Below, one piece after another: positions 44,995-55,270 of a stretch of DNA of 64,000 nt. The position numbers were made by a program, and so were the translations under genes. Within the stretch, counting starts at the first letter, position 1. Each line of letters starts with the position of its first letter. The notes beneath the pieces were generated by a model that was not told the origin of the DNA, ran no database searches, and saw only the letters and a list, made by a program, of their open reading frames with translations. This DNA comes from Takakia lepidozioides (taxonomy: Eukaryota > Streptophyta > Takakiopsida > Takakiales > Takakiaceae): contig CM060733.1 of assembly GCA_030704615.1 (NCBI GenBank), positions 65,534,001 to 65,598,000 of the forward strand, read 5' to 3'.

Positions 44995-46295
44995 ATAAGT
45001 GCCACATCACTGTCATCTTCATTAACATCTTCTTCCTCATCCACTGAAGGTAATAGTTTGGCTTTGCTTCTAGTAACTATCATTGTACTTACTTCTGGTA
45101 CAAAACATGGCATAACCATGTGAGCCGCCACTACTGGGCCTTCATTCACAGGAGCTCTCATCTCAATCTGGTTTTTGATCCAGAATGGACAGGTTGCCTT
45201 GCGATGTCTTGCCTGGTTACAATAGTAACACAGTTCTTCACCATTGGGTCCTCGCCCTTGGTCTATTCTGGGATTATTTCTATAATCCTGATTCCCTGGC
45301 TGGTAATTCCCCCTTGGATTACCTTGATAGTTGCCTCTGGAATCGCCTTGGTAATTCCCTCTTGGATTACCTATTCCTGCCATACCATTGTTATATCCAC
45401 CAGGCCTACCATAGTGGTCCTTGTCATTGTTTCTTCTTGGCTGGGGTTGCACTTGATGCACCCATACTTGCCTAGGTTCTCTTGTAGCTGTCCTTCTATT
45501 ATAATAACAATTCTCAGTAGAATGGTTATCCATTTTACAGATAGTACAGTGTTTCTCCTTCATGTGGCATTCAGCTGTGGTGTGGCCTTCATTTTGGGAC
45601 TTTGTACACCAAACACCCTTCCTCCAATGTGTTGCAGCCTCTGTGGCGTACTTTTTCAAGATTTCTTCCAATCTTTTTTCATAGTTGTTCCTCTTCAACT
45701 TTTCCTTCTTCTTGCTCTTCTTCCTGAGCTCTTGCTCTTCTTCCTCATCTGACTCATCTTCAGAGTCATCATCATCCCTCTTATCTCTCCTGAGCATTCC
45801 CAATTGCTCAATTCTATTGGTTGTTTCGAATGCCTCCTCCACTGCATTATGGGGTAGCATATCCACTTTCCTTTGTAATTCAGGTCTTAGTCCACTCACA
45901 AACCAAGTCTTCTGTAATCCTGGTGCTAGTACCGCAGCCAGCTTTTTTATCATTAACTCTATTTTCTCCATATATTCTTCAACAGTTTCATGCTTATTTT
46001 GCCTCAACTGTTGTAAACTCCCATACACTTCATCCTCAGTTTTGCTTGTCCTGAACCTGTTTTGGAATGTTGTACTAAGGCCATTCCAGGTTAGGAAATG
46101 ATTACTAGGAAACCTTGCATACCATTCACTTGCTTTCTTGATAAGTGAACAAGGAAACAGTCTCATTTTGGCATCATCGCCATTCTCATTGTTCACAATA
46201 CACATGTGCTCAAATTGGCTGATGTGTCTATCAGGATCCCCTTTTCCTACATATATTGGAAAAGGTGGCTTTGCCCGTGTTGGAGGTATCGCCAT
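44991..46295 (-). CDS. Ty3/gypsy element B: gag with three zinc knuckles
   Basis: Intact frame of 434 codons. First is the retrotransposon gag domain (FPIYVGKGDPDRHISQFEHM, LIKKASEWYARFP, ETVEEYMEKIELMIKKLAAV). Next is an acidic/basic hinge, then three CCHC-type motifs: an altered first one (CTKSQNEGHTTAEC, first CxxC broken), CTICKMDNHSTENC and CYYCNQARHRKATC. Between the last two lies a GNY/GNPRG repeat region. Gag forms the virus-like particle and binds RNA. The protein is nearly the same as the gag of element C (58.8-59.3 kb and the start of its 687-codon frame), but the downstream protease and pol are absent here. Confidence 0.8.
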   Translation of the reverse strand: MAIPPTRAKPPFPIYVGKGDPDRHISQFEHMCIVNNENGDDAKMRLFPCSLIKKASEWYARFPSNHFLTWNGLSTTFQNRFRTSKTEDEVYGSLQQLRQNKHETVEEYMEKIELMIKKLAAVLAPGLQKTWFVSGLRPELQRKVDMLPHNAVEEAFETTNRIEQLGMLRRDKRDDDDSEDESDEEEEQELRKKSKKKEKLKRNNYEKRLEEILKKYATEAATHWRKGVWCTKSQNEGHTTAECHMKEKHCTICKMDNHSTENCYYNRRTATREPRQVWVHQVQPQPRRNNDKDHYGRPGGYNNGMAGIGNPRGNYQGDSRGNYQGNPRGNYQPGNQDYRNNPRIDQGRGPNGEELCYYCNQARHRKATCPFWIKNQIEMRAPVNEGPVVAAHMVMPCFVPEVSTMIVTRSKAKLLPSVDEEEDVNEDDSDVALM

Positions 46296-46303
46296 CTGTG
46301 GCC

Positions 46304-47848
46304 CTACACCCTGCCTTTTGACAGGTGCTGGTCCTCCTGTAGGTGCTGGTCCTTGAGGACCTGTTGTTGTAGTGGTGGAACTCCCACCAGGTGTTGGCCC
46401 CCCTGAGCACTCCCTGGTACTGGCCCCCCTGTACTTGCAATACCCTCAGCTCTAGTTGCACTACTTCCCACACTCCCTGTCCCCCCAGAGCCAAATCCAA
46501 GCTGCCCGCCTGATCCCCCTGAGCCGACACCTATGTTGGCCTGTGATCCAAGTGCTCCACTTGATCCAGGTCCAACAGGTTGGGATGTCCTGGTTGTAGT
46601 CTTAACCTCAACTGTTGGGTCTACTTCTTCATACTCTTCATCTTCCAAATTCTTCTCTCTATTTTCATCTTCCAAGTTCTTCTCTTGGATTTCTTCTTCC
46701 TCACTCATATAACTCAACTGCAGTGGTGTTGGAGAGTCTGAACTCTCCGTTGGCTCCGCCACATCTTCCTCTCCTTCTTTGTCTTGTGTTTCAAAAACTG
46801 GAGTTCCTACTCTTGGTGTTCCATGCCAACTCTGATCAAAGATTTTTGTCAATTCTTTAACCCAGGGATGTACCTCAGATCTTTCCCCTCATGGCTGATC
46901 TTCTTCCTGTACCAAATCCCCTAATCTTTCTTGTAAAGAATAAGAAGGAGTAGCATCCAACTCTGGTTCTTCCGGTATGGGTGATGTACTCTCTGGCCTT
47001 AATGGTGTGAGAGGTCCAGATGATTCCCCTATGTCTATTCCTCTCTCCCAAAGATATGGATAATTAGGTTTCAAATAACTTTCTATTTTCGCTGAATATC
47101 TGTGGAGTCTAACTTCCCTTTCATCACTCATGTCCCATGTCTTTCATATCTTTAATGAGGCAATAAACCAAAAACTCTCTCTGTAGTATCTCTCGTATAT
47201 GCCTAGATTTCTTTCAAGCTTTAATGCACCCTTGGCTATACTAGAAGGGTCCGTTACCATATAACCATATGGCAAGCACGTCTGAAAAGCTGTTCTTGGT
47301 GTAAGTTTGATCCACAAGATATCCTTAGGAATCCAATTCTTTACCAGTTCAAATTCTTCATGCATGTGAGTGCAAACATTCACCTTCCGTTCCTCCCAGC
47401 TTTCAAACTCCACTTGTTTAATGGATAATAATGCTATCACATAAACCAGTGTTGGTAACCAACTTGCTCTCCCTCTACAGGCCACTTGATAAATCTTTAT
47501 CACTCCTTTCTCCAGACCCCACTCTGGATCAGCATCATGCACTCTCTTAAGGATGTTTTCCTTGCAACCGTCTGGCAATTCCAAGAACCTCTGAAAGAAT
47601 TGTTTGGACAATCTTTCTTTCTCAGTTTCACAGGGAATTTGATTCACATCAAATTCCTTGATTCTCCATCCACCATGATCCCACCAGATGTCTGTCACAT
47701 CTGGTTGTTCTTGACTCAGTTCCCTAGTATGGTCGCCAAATGTCGAGCAGCTTTTACTCACCCATCCCTTAGCTATCCGAGGTGGTAACTCCAAGATAGA
47801 AGAGTTGGAAATCTCTAAGTACTCAGCCCGCTCAGAACAACCAGTCAT
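46304..47848 (-). pseudogene. Ty3/gypsy element B: upstream ORF(s) of unknown role
   Basis: Three segments in one frame, separated only by stops: 47848-47144 (234 codons; LELPPRIAKGWVSKSCSTFG, DIWWDHGGWRIKEFDVNQIP, YVIALLSIKQVEFESWEER), 47131-46889 (SDEREVRLHRYSAKIESYL) and 46852-46304 (acidic, then Gly/Ser-rich, leading into the gag N-terminus). The first segment looks like a folded domain; I do not recognise it. In element C the equivalent sequence beyond about 59600 is missing, being cut at the terminus at 59615. Confidence 0.45.
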
Positions 47849-48189
47849 GACCTACAACTAGTGTATCATGGGGGTGCTTCCTATTTGTATTCCTTCTCGC
47901 GATGTTTTTATTTCGAACGTCATGTCAATGTGGGCTTGATGTTGAGTTGAATGGGGTTTGCAAGTTCAACTGTCGTCTGACCCTAAATATATTACCTTGT
48001 CAGCACAATGGCTTGTGAGGGCTACAATTTTGTGTCTCTTTCCTGTCCTGCACAAAGTTTTACAGTGGTGACGTGGAATAACGACGCCGTAATACCTCAT
48101 TCCGCATCCTGGACCAGGAGAAACAAACCATATTATCGAGGTAAGAGGACATAACACCGTCAATAAAGGCACGAAAATTCCAATTCCGC

Positions 48190-48237
48190 GGATGCCCGCT
48201 CATAGGCTCATGGGCTCATGAAATAGTAAACCTCCCA
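48190..48237 (-). repeat. Inverted partner of the 34.84 kb terminus
   Basis: The reverse complement of 48214-48237 equals 34843-34866 (24 bp, no mismatch; GGTTTACTATTTCATGAGC within it). Inward are GCTCATGGG and GCTCATAGG repeats and CCGCGGATG. Together they bound a region of 13.4 kb. Confidence 0.6.
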
Positions 48238-48249
48238 ATGCTGCAGTGC

Positions 48250-48556
48250 CAGGGGTAACTACTGATCCTGCTGATTGTCTTCTCTCTTTTCCAAGGACCC
48301 GGTATGTGCCTGGAAGGACTCTCCACTTCCTTCCACACTCGCCAACCAATGGTTTCTCCAAGTGCCCAGAATCCAAATTCCCATCCTCGTCATACACCTC
48401 TTTTTGAACAAGCAGAGAACCCAATTCTAGCGGGAACACTGTAACCAGCTCATCCTCATGAACAACTGCAAACCCATCATCATCTGCAGTGGCAGTCAGT
48501 GGAAGACTACCTGCATTGGAATGAAATCGAGCGAGTCTATCTCGCTCCCTGGACAT
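48250..48556 (-). CDS. Unrecognised protein fragment, cut at its 3' side
   Basis: Frame with protein-like composition: ARFHSNAGSLPLTATADDDG, VVHEDELVTVFPLELGSLLV, CGRKWRVLPGTYRVLGKERR. It is interrupted at 48238 by the terminus, so it may be the exon of a gene into which the element inserted. No domain recognised. Confidence 0.3.
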
Positions 48557-48559
48557 GTT

Positions 48560-49500
48560 TTCCTACACTGACCGAAAGTTGCGATTCACAACGGAATCCC
48601 CGAACTGATAGCCCGTAATTCTCGAAAGGGGATCCACCCCAAACAAACTGAGGTCAATAAGGGTAGCACTGACCCAAAGACTACGGGCGATGCATGCAAA
48701 AGATGTAGGAATGACATGCACCGAACTTCGCAGACAGCCACACTGAGAGACACCAACCAGAAAAACTATTTTCTAAGACAAGAAGCCACAAGAAGCCGTG
48801 CTGTATTTGGACGAAAAACAAACCCTGAACATGACATGAAACCATCAATTATGGAAAGACGGCAACAACCCTGGAGAGCAGTAAACAGGAAGACCCCGAA
48901 TCTAATGAGGTTGTGTTGTGCCAGAAGAGCACAGCACAAACACTGACACTCCAGGAGACACCTCGCACGAATGTGTGCAACACATGACCATTGCCGACAC
49001 AACCCTTTATACCGAATAACCCCATTGCGACGGTGACGGCGAAATGCAAACCGCAGGGTAGGCAGTACAACACACGTGGATGCATATGTGAAGCATAACA
49101 ATTATTGCGAATCTGCAAGTACTGCTCGAAATTGAACTAGCATTAGATTTCTACGGCACTTCCGAATTTGAAAGAATGCAAGAAGGCTGCCATGTATTGG
49201 CAGGCGGCGAAGTACATCTGACATATATCACAAGTACGTGCAACGGATCTACTTTTTTTCTACCACTTTATTTCTTAGATAATACAAAGACGCCGAAATG
49301 GATGAATTCCGTTCACTCACAATGATGACACCCGCATCCAAATACGGTTAACAATGTCCAATTTTTATTTTGGTTACATGTCATAGCAACCCTTGTTACA
49401 AACGTCAAACTGGAGAGCTCTAGAGGCAGCGTGGGGAGCCCTTGTTTCCACCGGAGGAGGAAGAGAAGGAAGTCGTTATACTTCACGAGCACTAGGGACA
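48560..49500. other. No recognisable gene
   Basis: Frames on the minus strand (49118-48766) overlap each other in two registers with Cys-rich composition and look like chance. No repeats of note. Confidence 0.4.
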
Positions 49501-49508
49501 GGAAGTAG

Positions 49509-49800
49509 ATGAAGAGGAAAAGGAGGAAGAAAGAGGGCAAAGAGGAAAGTCTGGCGATGGAAGAGCAGGAATCTGGAGAAGAACAGCAGCCCGCCATACT
49601 TCCAAGAACAGGTGAGGAGGAGACTACATCCGAGGGAGAGACGGACGCCGAAGATGATGTTGATGCTGGCCTCACGAAGAACCAGATAGTGGAAAAGTGA
49701 ATCGGGGAGATGCTCCAAAACATGCTCGGCGTGGAGAGCAGTCCGAAGCGCAAAGAGTCTCCGGCGATTGGGGAGTCTTCTGGAGTAGTAAAAAAAAAGG
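49509..49800 (+). CDS. Small lysine/glutamate-rich frame, unknown
   Basis: MKRKRRKKEGKEE, then an acidic stretch (EEETTSEGETDAEDDVDA). After a TGA the same frame goes on with IGEMLQNMLGVESSPKRKES. Composition resembles the N-terminal hinge of transposon or chromatin proteins. Weak evidence. Confidence 0.2.
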
Positions 49801-49899
49801 TACAATGTTTGAGACCCACCTTTGTGTGATGTTAACCCCAGTTGTGCTTGTAATTTGATATGAAAATAGCCTACACACAGCATCTTTGGCAGGTTGAAT

Positions 49900-51480
49900 C
49901 CACCCCAAATTGGAAGCTCAAATAGTGTGCGGCAACGCACACTGTTTGAGCCCCCAATTTTGCTTGTTTTCTGATGTGCAAAATGGCCACATAGGGCCCA
50001 CTATGGAGGTTCAATCCACCCCAAATTGGAAGCTCAAACAGTGTGCGTCAACGCACATTGTTTGAGCCCCCCTTATGCCTTGTTTTTTGGTGTGGAAATG
50101 GTGCACACATAGGCCTCTCTGTCCGGTTCAATCCACCCCTATTTCAAAGCTCAAATAGTGTGCGCCAATGCAAACTATTCGAGCCCCCCTTCGCATTGTT
50201 TTTTTCACAATAAAATCGTCCAGACAGGGTATCTCTATGAGGTTCAATCAACAATTTCCTGGCAGCTCCAGCAGTGTGCGTCAACGCACACTGTTTGAGC
50301 CCACCTTGTCATTGTTTTTTTCATTTGAAAATCGGCCACATAGGGCATCTCTTTGAGGTTCAATGCACACTTACCTGGCAGCTCAAACAGTGTGCGTCAA
50401 CGCACACTGTTTGAGCCCACCTTGTCATTGTTCTTTTCATGTGAAAATCGGCCACATAGGGCATGTCTTTGAGGTTCAATGCACACTTACCTGGCAGCTC
50501 AAACAGTGTGCGTCAACGCACACTGTTTGAGCCCACCTTGTCATTGTTCTTTTCATGTGAAAATCGGCCACATAGGGCATGTCTTTGAGGTTCAATGCAC
50601 ACTTACCTGGCAGCTCAAACAGTGTGCGTCAACGTACACTGTTTGAGCCCACCTTGTCATAGTTCTTTTCATGTGAAAATCGGCCACATAGGGCATCTCT
50701 TTGAGGTTCAATGCACACTTACCTGGCAGCTCAAACAGTGTGTCAACGCACACTGTTTGAGCCCACCTTGTCATAGTTTTTTTCATGTGAAAATCGGCCA
50801 CATAGGGCATCTCTTTCAGCTTCAATGCACACTTACCTGGCAGCTCAAATAGTGTGCGTCAACGCACACTGTTTGAGCCCACCTTGTCATTGTTTTTTTC
50901 ATGTGAAAATCGGCCACATAAGGCATGTTTTTGAGGTTCAATGCACACTTACCTGGCAGCTCAAACAGTGTGCGTCAACGTACACTATTTGAGCCCACCT
51001 TGTCATTGTTTTTTTCATGTGAAAATCGGCCACATAGGGCATCTCTTTCAGCTTCAATGCACACTTACCTGGCAGCTCAAATAGTGTGCGTCAACGCACA
51101 CTGTTTGAGCCCACCTTCTCATTATTTTTTTCATTTGAAAATCGACCACATAGGGCCACTCTGGCAGGTTCAATCCACCCGAATTGGAAGCTCAAACAGT
51201 GTGCGGCACCGCACACTGTTTGAGGCCCCCATTTTGCTTGTTTTTTCATGTTCAAAACGGCCACATAGGGCCACTCTGGCAGGTTCAATCCACCCCAAAT
51301 TGGAAGCTCAAACAGTGTGCGTCAACGCACACTGTTTGAGCCCCCCTTGTGCCTTGTTTTTTGGTGTGGAAATGGTGCACACAGGGGCCTCTCTGTCTGG
51401 TTCAATCCACCCCTATTTCAAAGCTCAAATAGTGTGCGCCAATGCACACTGTTTGAGCCCCCCTTCTCATTGTTTATTTT
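49900..51480. repeat. Satellite of 14 units of about 116 bp built on a 34-bp palindrome
   Basis: The core (16-bp arm CTCAAACAGTGTGCGT, loop CA, perfect complementary arm) occurs near 49916, 50032, 50150, 50265, 50381, 50498, 50613, 50729, 50843, 50959, 51075, 51190, 51306 and 51423. The rest of the unit reads CCACCTTGTCATTG, a T-run, CATGTGAAAATCGGCCACAT, AGGGCATCTCTTTGAGGTTC and AATGCACACTTACCTGGCAG. Outer units use a different spacer (CAATCCACCCCAAATTGGAA). In the unit at 50150 both arms carry the matching change (AATAGT and ACTATT). Confidence 0.92.
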
Positions 51481-53640
51481 ATAATAAAATCGTCCATCTC
51501 TCTCATTCTCCCTCTTATCCCTCACTCTCCCTCTCGCCCTTATCTCTCTCCCTCATTCTCTCCCTCACTCTCTCTCTCCCTCTTCTCCCTTTTTTGTTGT
51601 TTGAGCGAGGGAGTGTGCCCACGCGACTTGGTGGCGGAGCGCCAGCTTGAAGGAGCTGCTGCGTGAGGCGCCCAACTGCAGGTTAGCAGCCATGCATTTC
51701 TAGTCTTCATAGTGAGAGTTTGGGTTCCACGGAGTAGACAGTGGAATCCCCCGGATCTCATAGTATATAGGACAATAGAAGAAGTGTGTTCTTCAGTTTC
51801 AATTTCATGGAGAGAGAGAGAGAGAGATTTCCCTCTTTTTTTGGGGACCTGCACAAAGGAGAAGGAGAGAGAGGGATAACGAGGGACAGGGACAGACGGG
51901 AGAGAGGGAGGGAGAGGGATAGAGGAGGCCAAGAAAATAAAAAAAAGAAGTGTGGGGGGGGGGGGGGGGGGGGGGGGGGGTGACTGAGCAGCAGCAGTTC
52001 AGCCCCTCTCTGGTTTTTTTTCTTTTGTGAGCAGCAGAGGGGAGGGACAGATGGAGGAGAGAGACGGGAGAAATGAGGGAAAAAAAAAAAAATTGGGGGG
52101 GGGGGGGGGGGGGGGGGGGTGTGACTGAGCAGATGCTGGTGCTGCTCAGTCACCCCCCCCCCCCCCCCCCCACCTTCTTTTTTAGTTTTTTTTCCCTCCT
52201 CACTCCCTCTTTTCTCGCTCTCTCCCTCTCTCTCCACATCTTCATGGGACAGAGGGAGAAGAAGAGAAGGAGAGATGGAGAGATGAGGGAAAGAAAAAAA
52301 AAAACAAAGGGGGGGGGGGGGGGCTGACTCAGCAGCAGCAGCTGGCTCAGTCACTCCCCCCCTCCACCTGTTTTTTTTTGTTTTTTTTTGTTTTTTTCGT
52401 CATCACTCCCTCTCTCCCTCTCTCTCTCCACATCCTGATGGGACAGAGGGGGAGATGCGGGAAAGAGGGGAGAGAGAGAGGGACAGAAGGGGTTGGGGGA
52501 CTGTTGAGGGAAAAAAAGACAACAAAAGGTGGTGCGGTGGGGAGTGGACTGAGCAGCGCAGCTGCCCTCAGTCCCTCTCCCCCCCCCCCCCCCCCAATTT
52601 TTATTTTTATTTTTCCCCCCTAAACAGTCCTTCTCTCTCCACATCTTCATGGGACAGAGGGAGAGATGAGGGAAAAGAGGGAGAGAGAGGGCGAGGCAGA
52701 GAGGGACAGAGGGACAGAGGGAGATGAAAAAACGAAGAAGATGAAAAACAAAATATAGATGGTGGGGGGGGGGGGGTGACAGAGCTGAGAGCGAGAGAGA
52801 GAGAGGGAGAGAGAGGGAGAGATGAAAGAAAAAAAAAAAAAAAAAAAAAAAGTGGGGCCGGGGGGGGGGGTAGTGACTGAGCAGCTGCTCCCTCTCTCTC
52901 CCTCTCTCCCTCTCTCTCCACATCGTGATGGGACAGAGGGAGAGAGAGGGAGAGAGGCAGTGAGGGAGAGAGGGAGAGAGAGGGACTGTTGAGGGGGGGA
53001 AAAAAAAAAAAAAAGGTTGGGGGGGGGGGGGGCAGCTGCTCCACTCACTTCCCCACCCCCCCACCATTTTTTTTATTTTTTCCCCTCAACAGTCCCTCAC
53101 TCTCCACATCCTGATGGGACAGAGGAGACAGAGGACATAGAGGCAGAGGTGGGGAAACAAAGAGGAAGAGATGAGGGAAAAGTGGAGGAGAGATGAGGGA
53201 AGAAAAATAAAAAAGAAGTTGGGGGGGGGGGGGGGCGAGTGACTCAGCAACTGTTGCTGCTCAGTCCACATCCCTCCCCCACCTTTTCATTTTTTGTTTG
53301 TGAGAATGGTGGGGGGTGATGTGTGAAAAGCAGCTTAGCTGCTGCCTAGCCCCCCCCCCCGACCTTTCATTTTTGGTGTTAGGCAATGGTGGGGGGCGCT
53401 GAGAGCTGCAATAGCAAGTAATGCTGCTGCTGCTCTCAGTCCCCCCCACCTTTTTTTTTCTTTTTGGAATGGTGGGGGCTGACAGCAGCAGCAAGTGCTG
53501 GTGCTTCAGCACCCCCCCCCCCACACCCTCCCCCCCCTCTTTCATTTTTTGCTTATCAACAGAGAGAGAAAGGGGGAGACAAAGATATAGGAATAAAGAT
53601 AGAGGGAGAGAGAGAGAGGGGAAGGGGGAGGGTCAGGCCT
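51480..53640. repeat. Simple-sequence region with poly-G/poly-C runs and repeated hairpins
   Basis: Runs of CTCTCCCTC, GAGAGAGGGA, poly-G and poly-A. A unit of about 300 bp is discernible: CTCTCCACATC(C/T)T(G/C)ATGGGACAGAGGG (52224, 52426, 52632, 52915, 53102), then a GAGAGGGA run, poly-A, poly-G (17-25 nt) and a hairpin GTGACTGAGCAG...CTGCTCAGTCAC (best at about 52121-52152), then poly-C. The proline- and serine-rich or glycine-rich open frames on both strands are translation of low-complexity DNA and not genes. Confidence 0.85.
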
Positions 53641-53704
53641 TGTTGGTTTTGGCATGTGAAATCACACGGTAGTAGTGTTGTGGGCGCAGGGATAAGCTGG
53701 TAGT

Positions 53705-54000
53705 ATGGCAAAGGACAAGGAGAAGAGGCCGCCGAAGGACAAGGAGAAGGGGCCGCCGAAGGACAAGGAGAAGGCGCCGCCGAAGGAGCAGAAATCGCTT
53801 GTCGCTAAGGTAGGGAAGCTTGACAATGCTCCCGTCATTGACAGCCGTGTGACACGGTCCACTTGGTCCAAACTCACCAACCCTATAGGCGGCTAGGTGA
53901 GAGACCAAGCCGTAAGGCCGTCGAGGCCTCCACGCCCTTGAAGGTTGAGGCTGGGGATGAGCCTCCACTTGAGGGGACCCTATGGACTGTGTAATCCGCA
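53705..54000 (+). CDS. Short Lys/Pro-repeat protein frame, unknown
   Basis: Starts MAKDKEKRPPKDKEKGPPKD with three 24-bp repeats, then SLVAKVGKLDNAPVIDSRVT. A TAG ends it at 53896, but another frame continues RLGERPSRKAVEASTPLKVE up to about 53992. It may be the beginning of a retroelement gag. Not recognised. Confidence 0.3.
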
Positions 54001-54205
54001 TGGGCTGTGTTGGGCTGTGACAGGCTGTGTCAGACTGTGGTGAACTGTGATAGGCTGTGTGACACTGTGATGGGCTGTGAGACACTGTGATGGGCTGTGA
54101 TAGGCTGTGTCACAATGTGATGGGCTGTGATGGGCTGTGATAGGCTGTGTGGCACTGTGATGAACTGTGATAGGCTGTGTGACACTGTGATGGGCTGTGA
54201 TAGCT
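53996..54205. repeat. Minisatellite GTGATGGGCTGTGATAGGCT
   Basis: Imperfect tandem copies of a 10-bp motif (GTGATGGGCT / GTGATAGGCT / GTGTGACACT) over about 210 bp. It lies next to the 3' end of Ty3 element C. Confidence 0.85.
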
Positions 54206-54394
54206 ATACGAACAACTGTACTTCCCGCCTTGGTCGTACATGCTCGGCTTAGCGACAAGTGCTCCATACTCCGTTGGTATCACGGGCGCAGCCCGTGACT
54301 GTTTTTGTGTTTCAACATGCAAATCGTGCTGCAATGGTTTGTCATGGATACCACTGTATCCCTTCAACTTATTGGCATTGACTCTTCCCAGCAT

Positions 54395-55270
54395 TTATTT
54401 ATTAATGGTTTGTAACATGGCGGTGTTATTATCATACATCTTCTGTATGACATAAGGTCTTTTCCATGGTGATTTAAGCTTAGAAGCTTTAATCTTCCCC
54501 TTCTTCTGCAACCACAGTACCAAATCTCCCGTCTTAAAAGTCTTTAATTTACCTTCATCAAACTGATCCTTCCTCTTCATCCGAATTCTGGTCATGTTAT
54601 CTGCTGCATCAGCACGTACTTCCTCCACATGGTATAATTCATGTTTCCTGACTTTAATCGAATCTTCCAATTCCATTCTCCTTCCCCATTCAGTTCTCAT
54701 AGTAGGTAACAAGAATTCCACTGGAAGTAAAGCTTCCATACCATAAACTAATTGGAATGGTGTATACTTAGTGGTGACTTTATATGAAGTCCTGTATGAC
54801 CACAAAGCTGTCAGCAGCTTTGTATCCCAATCTGTTCTGTTCGCATTGACTATCTTAGCCAAGATAGTACATAATATTTTGTTGGTGGCTTCTGCCTGCC
54901 CATTACTCTGTGGGTAATAAGTTGTACTTTTTCTATGCACAATCATGAACTCTTTAGTCAATAATTCTATGGTCTCATTAATGAAGTGACTTCCCTGGTC
55001 ACTGATAAATTCCAGGAGGTAGCCAAATCTTGTAAGTATGTTCTTATACAAGAACCTTGCTGTGGACTTAGCTGTGTTGTCCCTCAGAGCTTTAGCTTCC
55101 ACTCACTTTGTAGTATAATCAGTGGCTGTGATTATATACTTGTTCTGTGTATTCTTGGCTGGTGGGTTAATTGGTCCAACAAAGTCTAGTCCCCATTTCT
55201 GAAATGGTTCAGTAGGCATCGTTGGATGCAAAGCCATCTTTCCAGATCTCTGCAATGGTCCTAGCCTCTG
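54395..55270 (-). pseudogene. Ty3/gypsy element C: integrase core and C-terminus
   Basis: Continues after a TGA that replaces the last Cys of the HHCC finger (KSCDE-stop-QR at 55271). Core motifs: [16 protein letters not shown] (first Asp) followed by a TGA where Trp is expected (TTK-stop-VEAKAL), FISDQGSHF (second Asp) and NGQAEATNK (Glu). The C-terminal part (LVLWLQKKGKIKASKL, SPWKRPYVIQ) ends at 54395. The catalytic D-D-E residues are kept; the two nonsense codons inactivate it. Confidence 0.85.

Noticed and set aside
45120-46101. Plus-strand hydrophobic frame of 210 codons resembling a membrane protein
   Set aside because: Antisense of the gag zinc-knuckle region; its apparent membrane segments are the complement of Gln/Asn/Arg-rich codons. 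The same applies at 58333-59347.
48766-49118. Cys-rich minus-strand frames
   Set aside because: Two registers are open at once, with unusual composition and no motif; probably chance.
49900-51480. CRISPR-like array (palindromic repeats at regular spacing)
   Set aside because: The spacers are themselves repeated and nearly identical, the unit is 116 bp, and the surroundings are a eukaryotic repeat-rich genome with no cas genes. It is a satellite.
51540-53545. Proline/serine-rich and glycine-rich open frames up to 238 codons
   Set aside because: Produced by CT/GA and poly-G/poly-C runs; overlapping frames on both strands are equally open.
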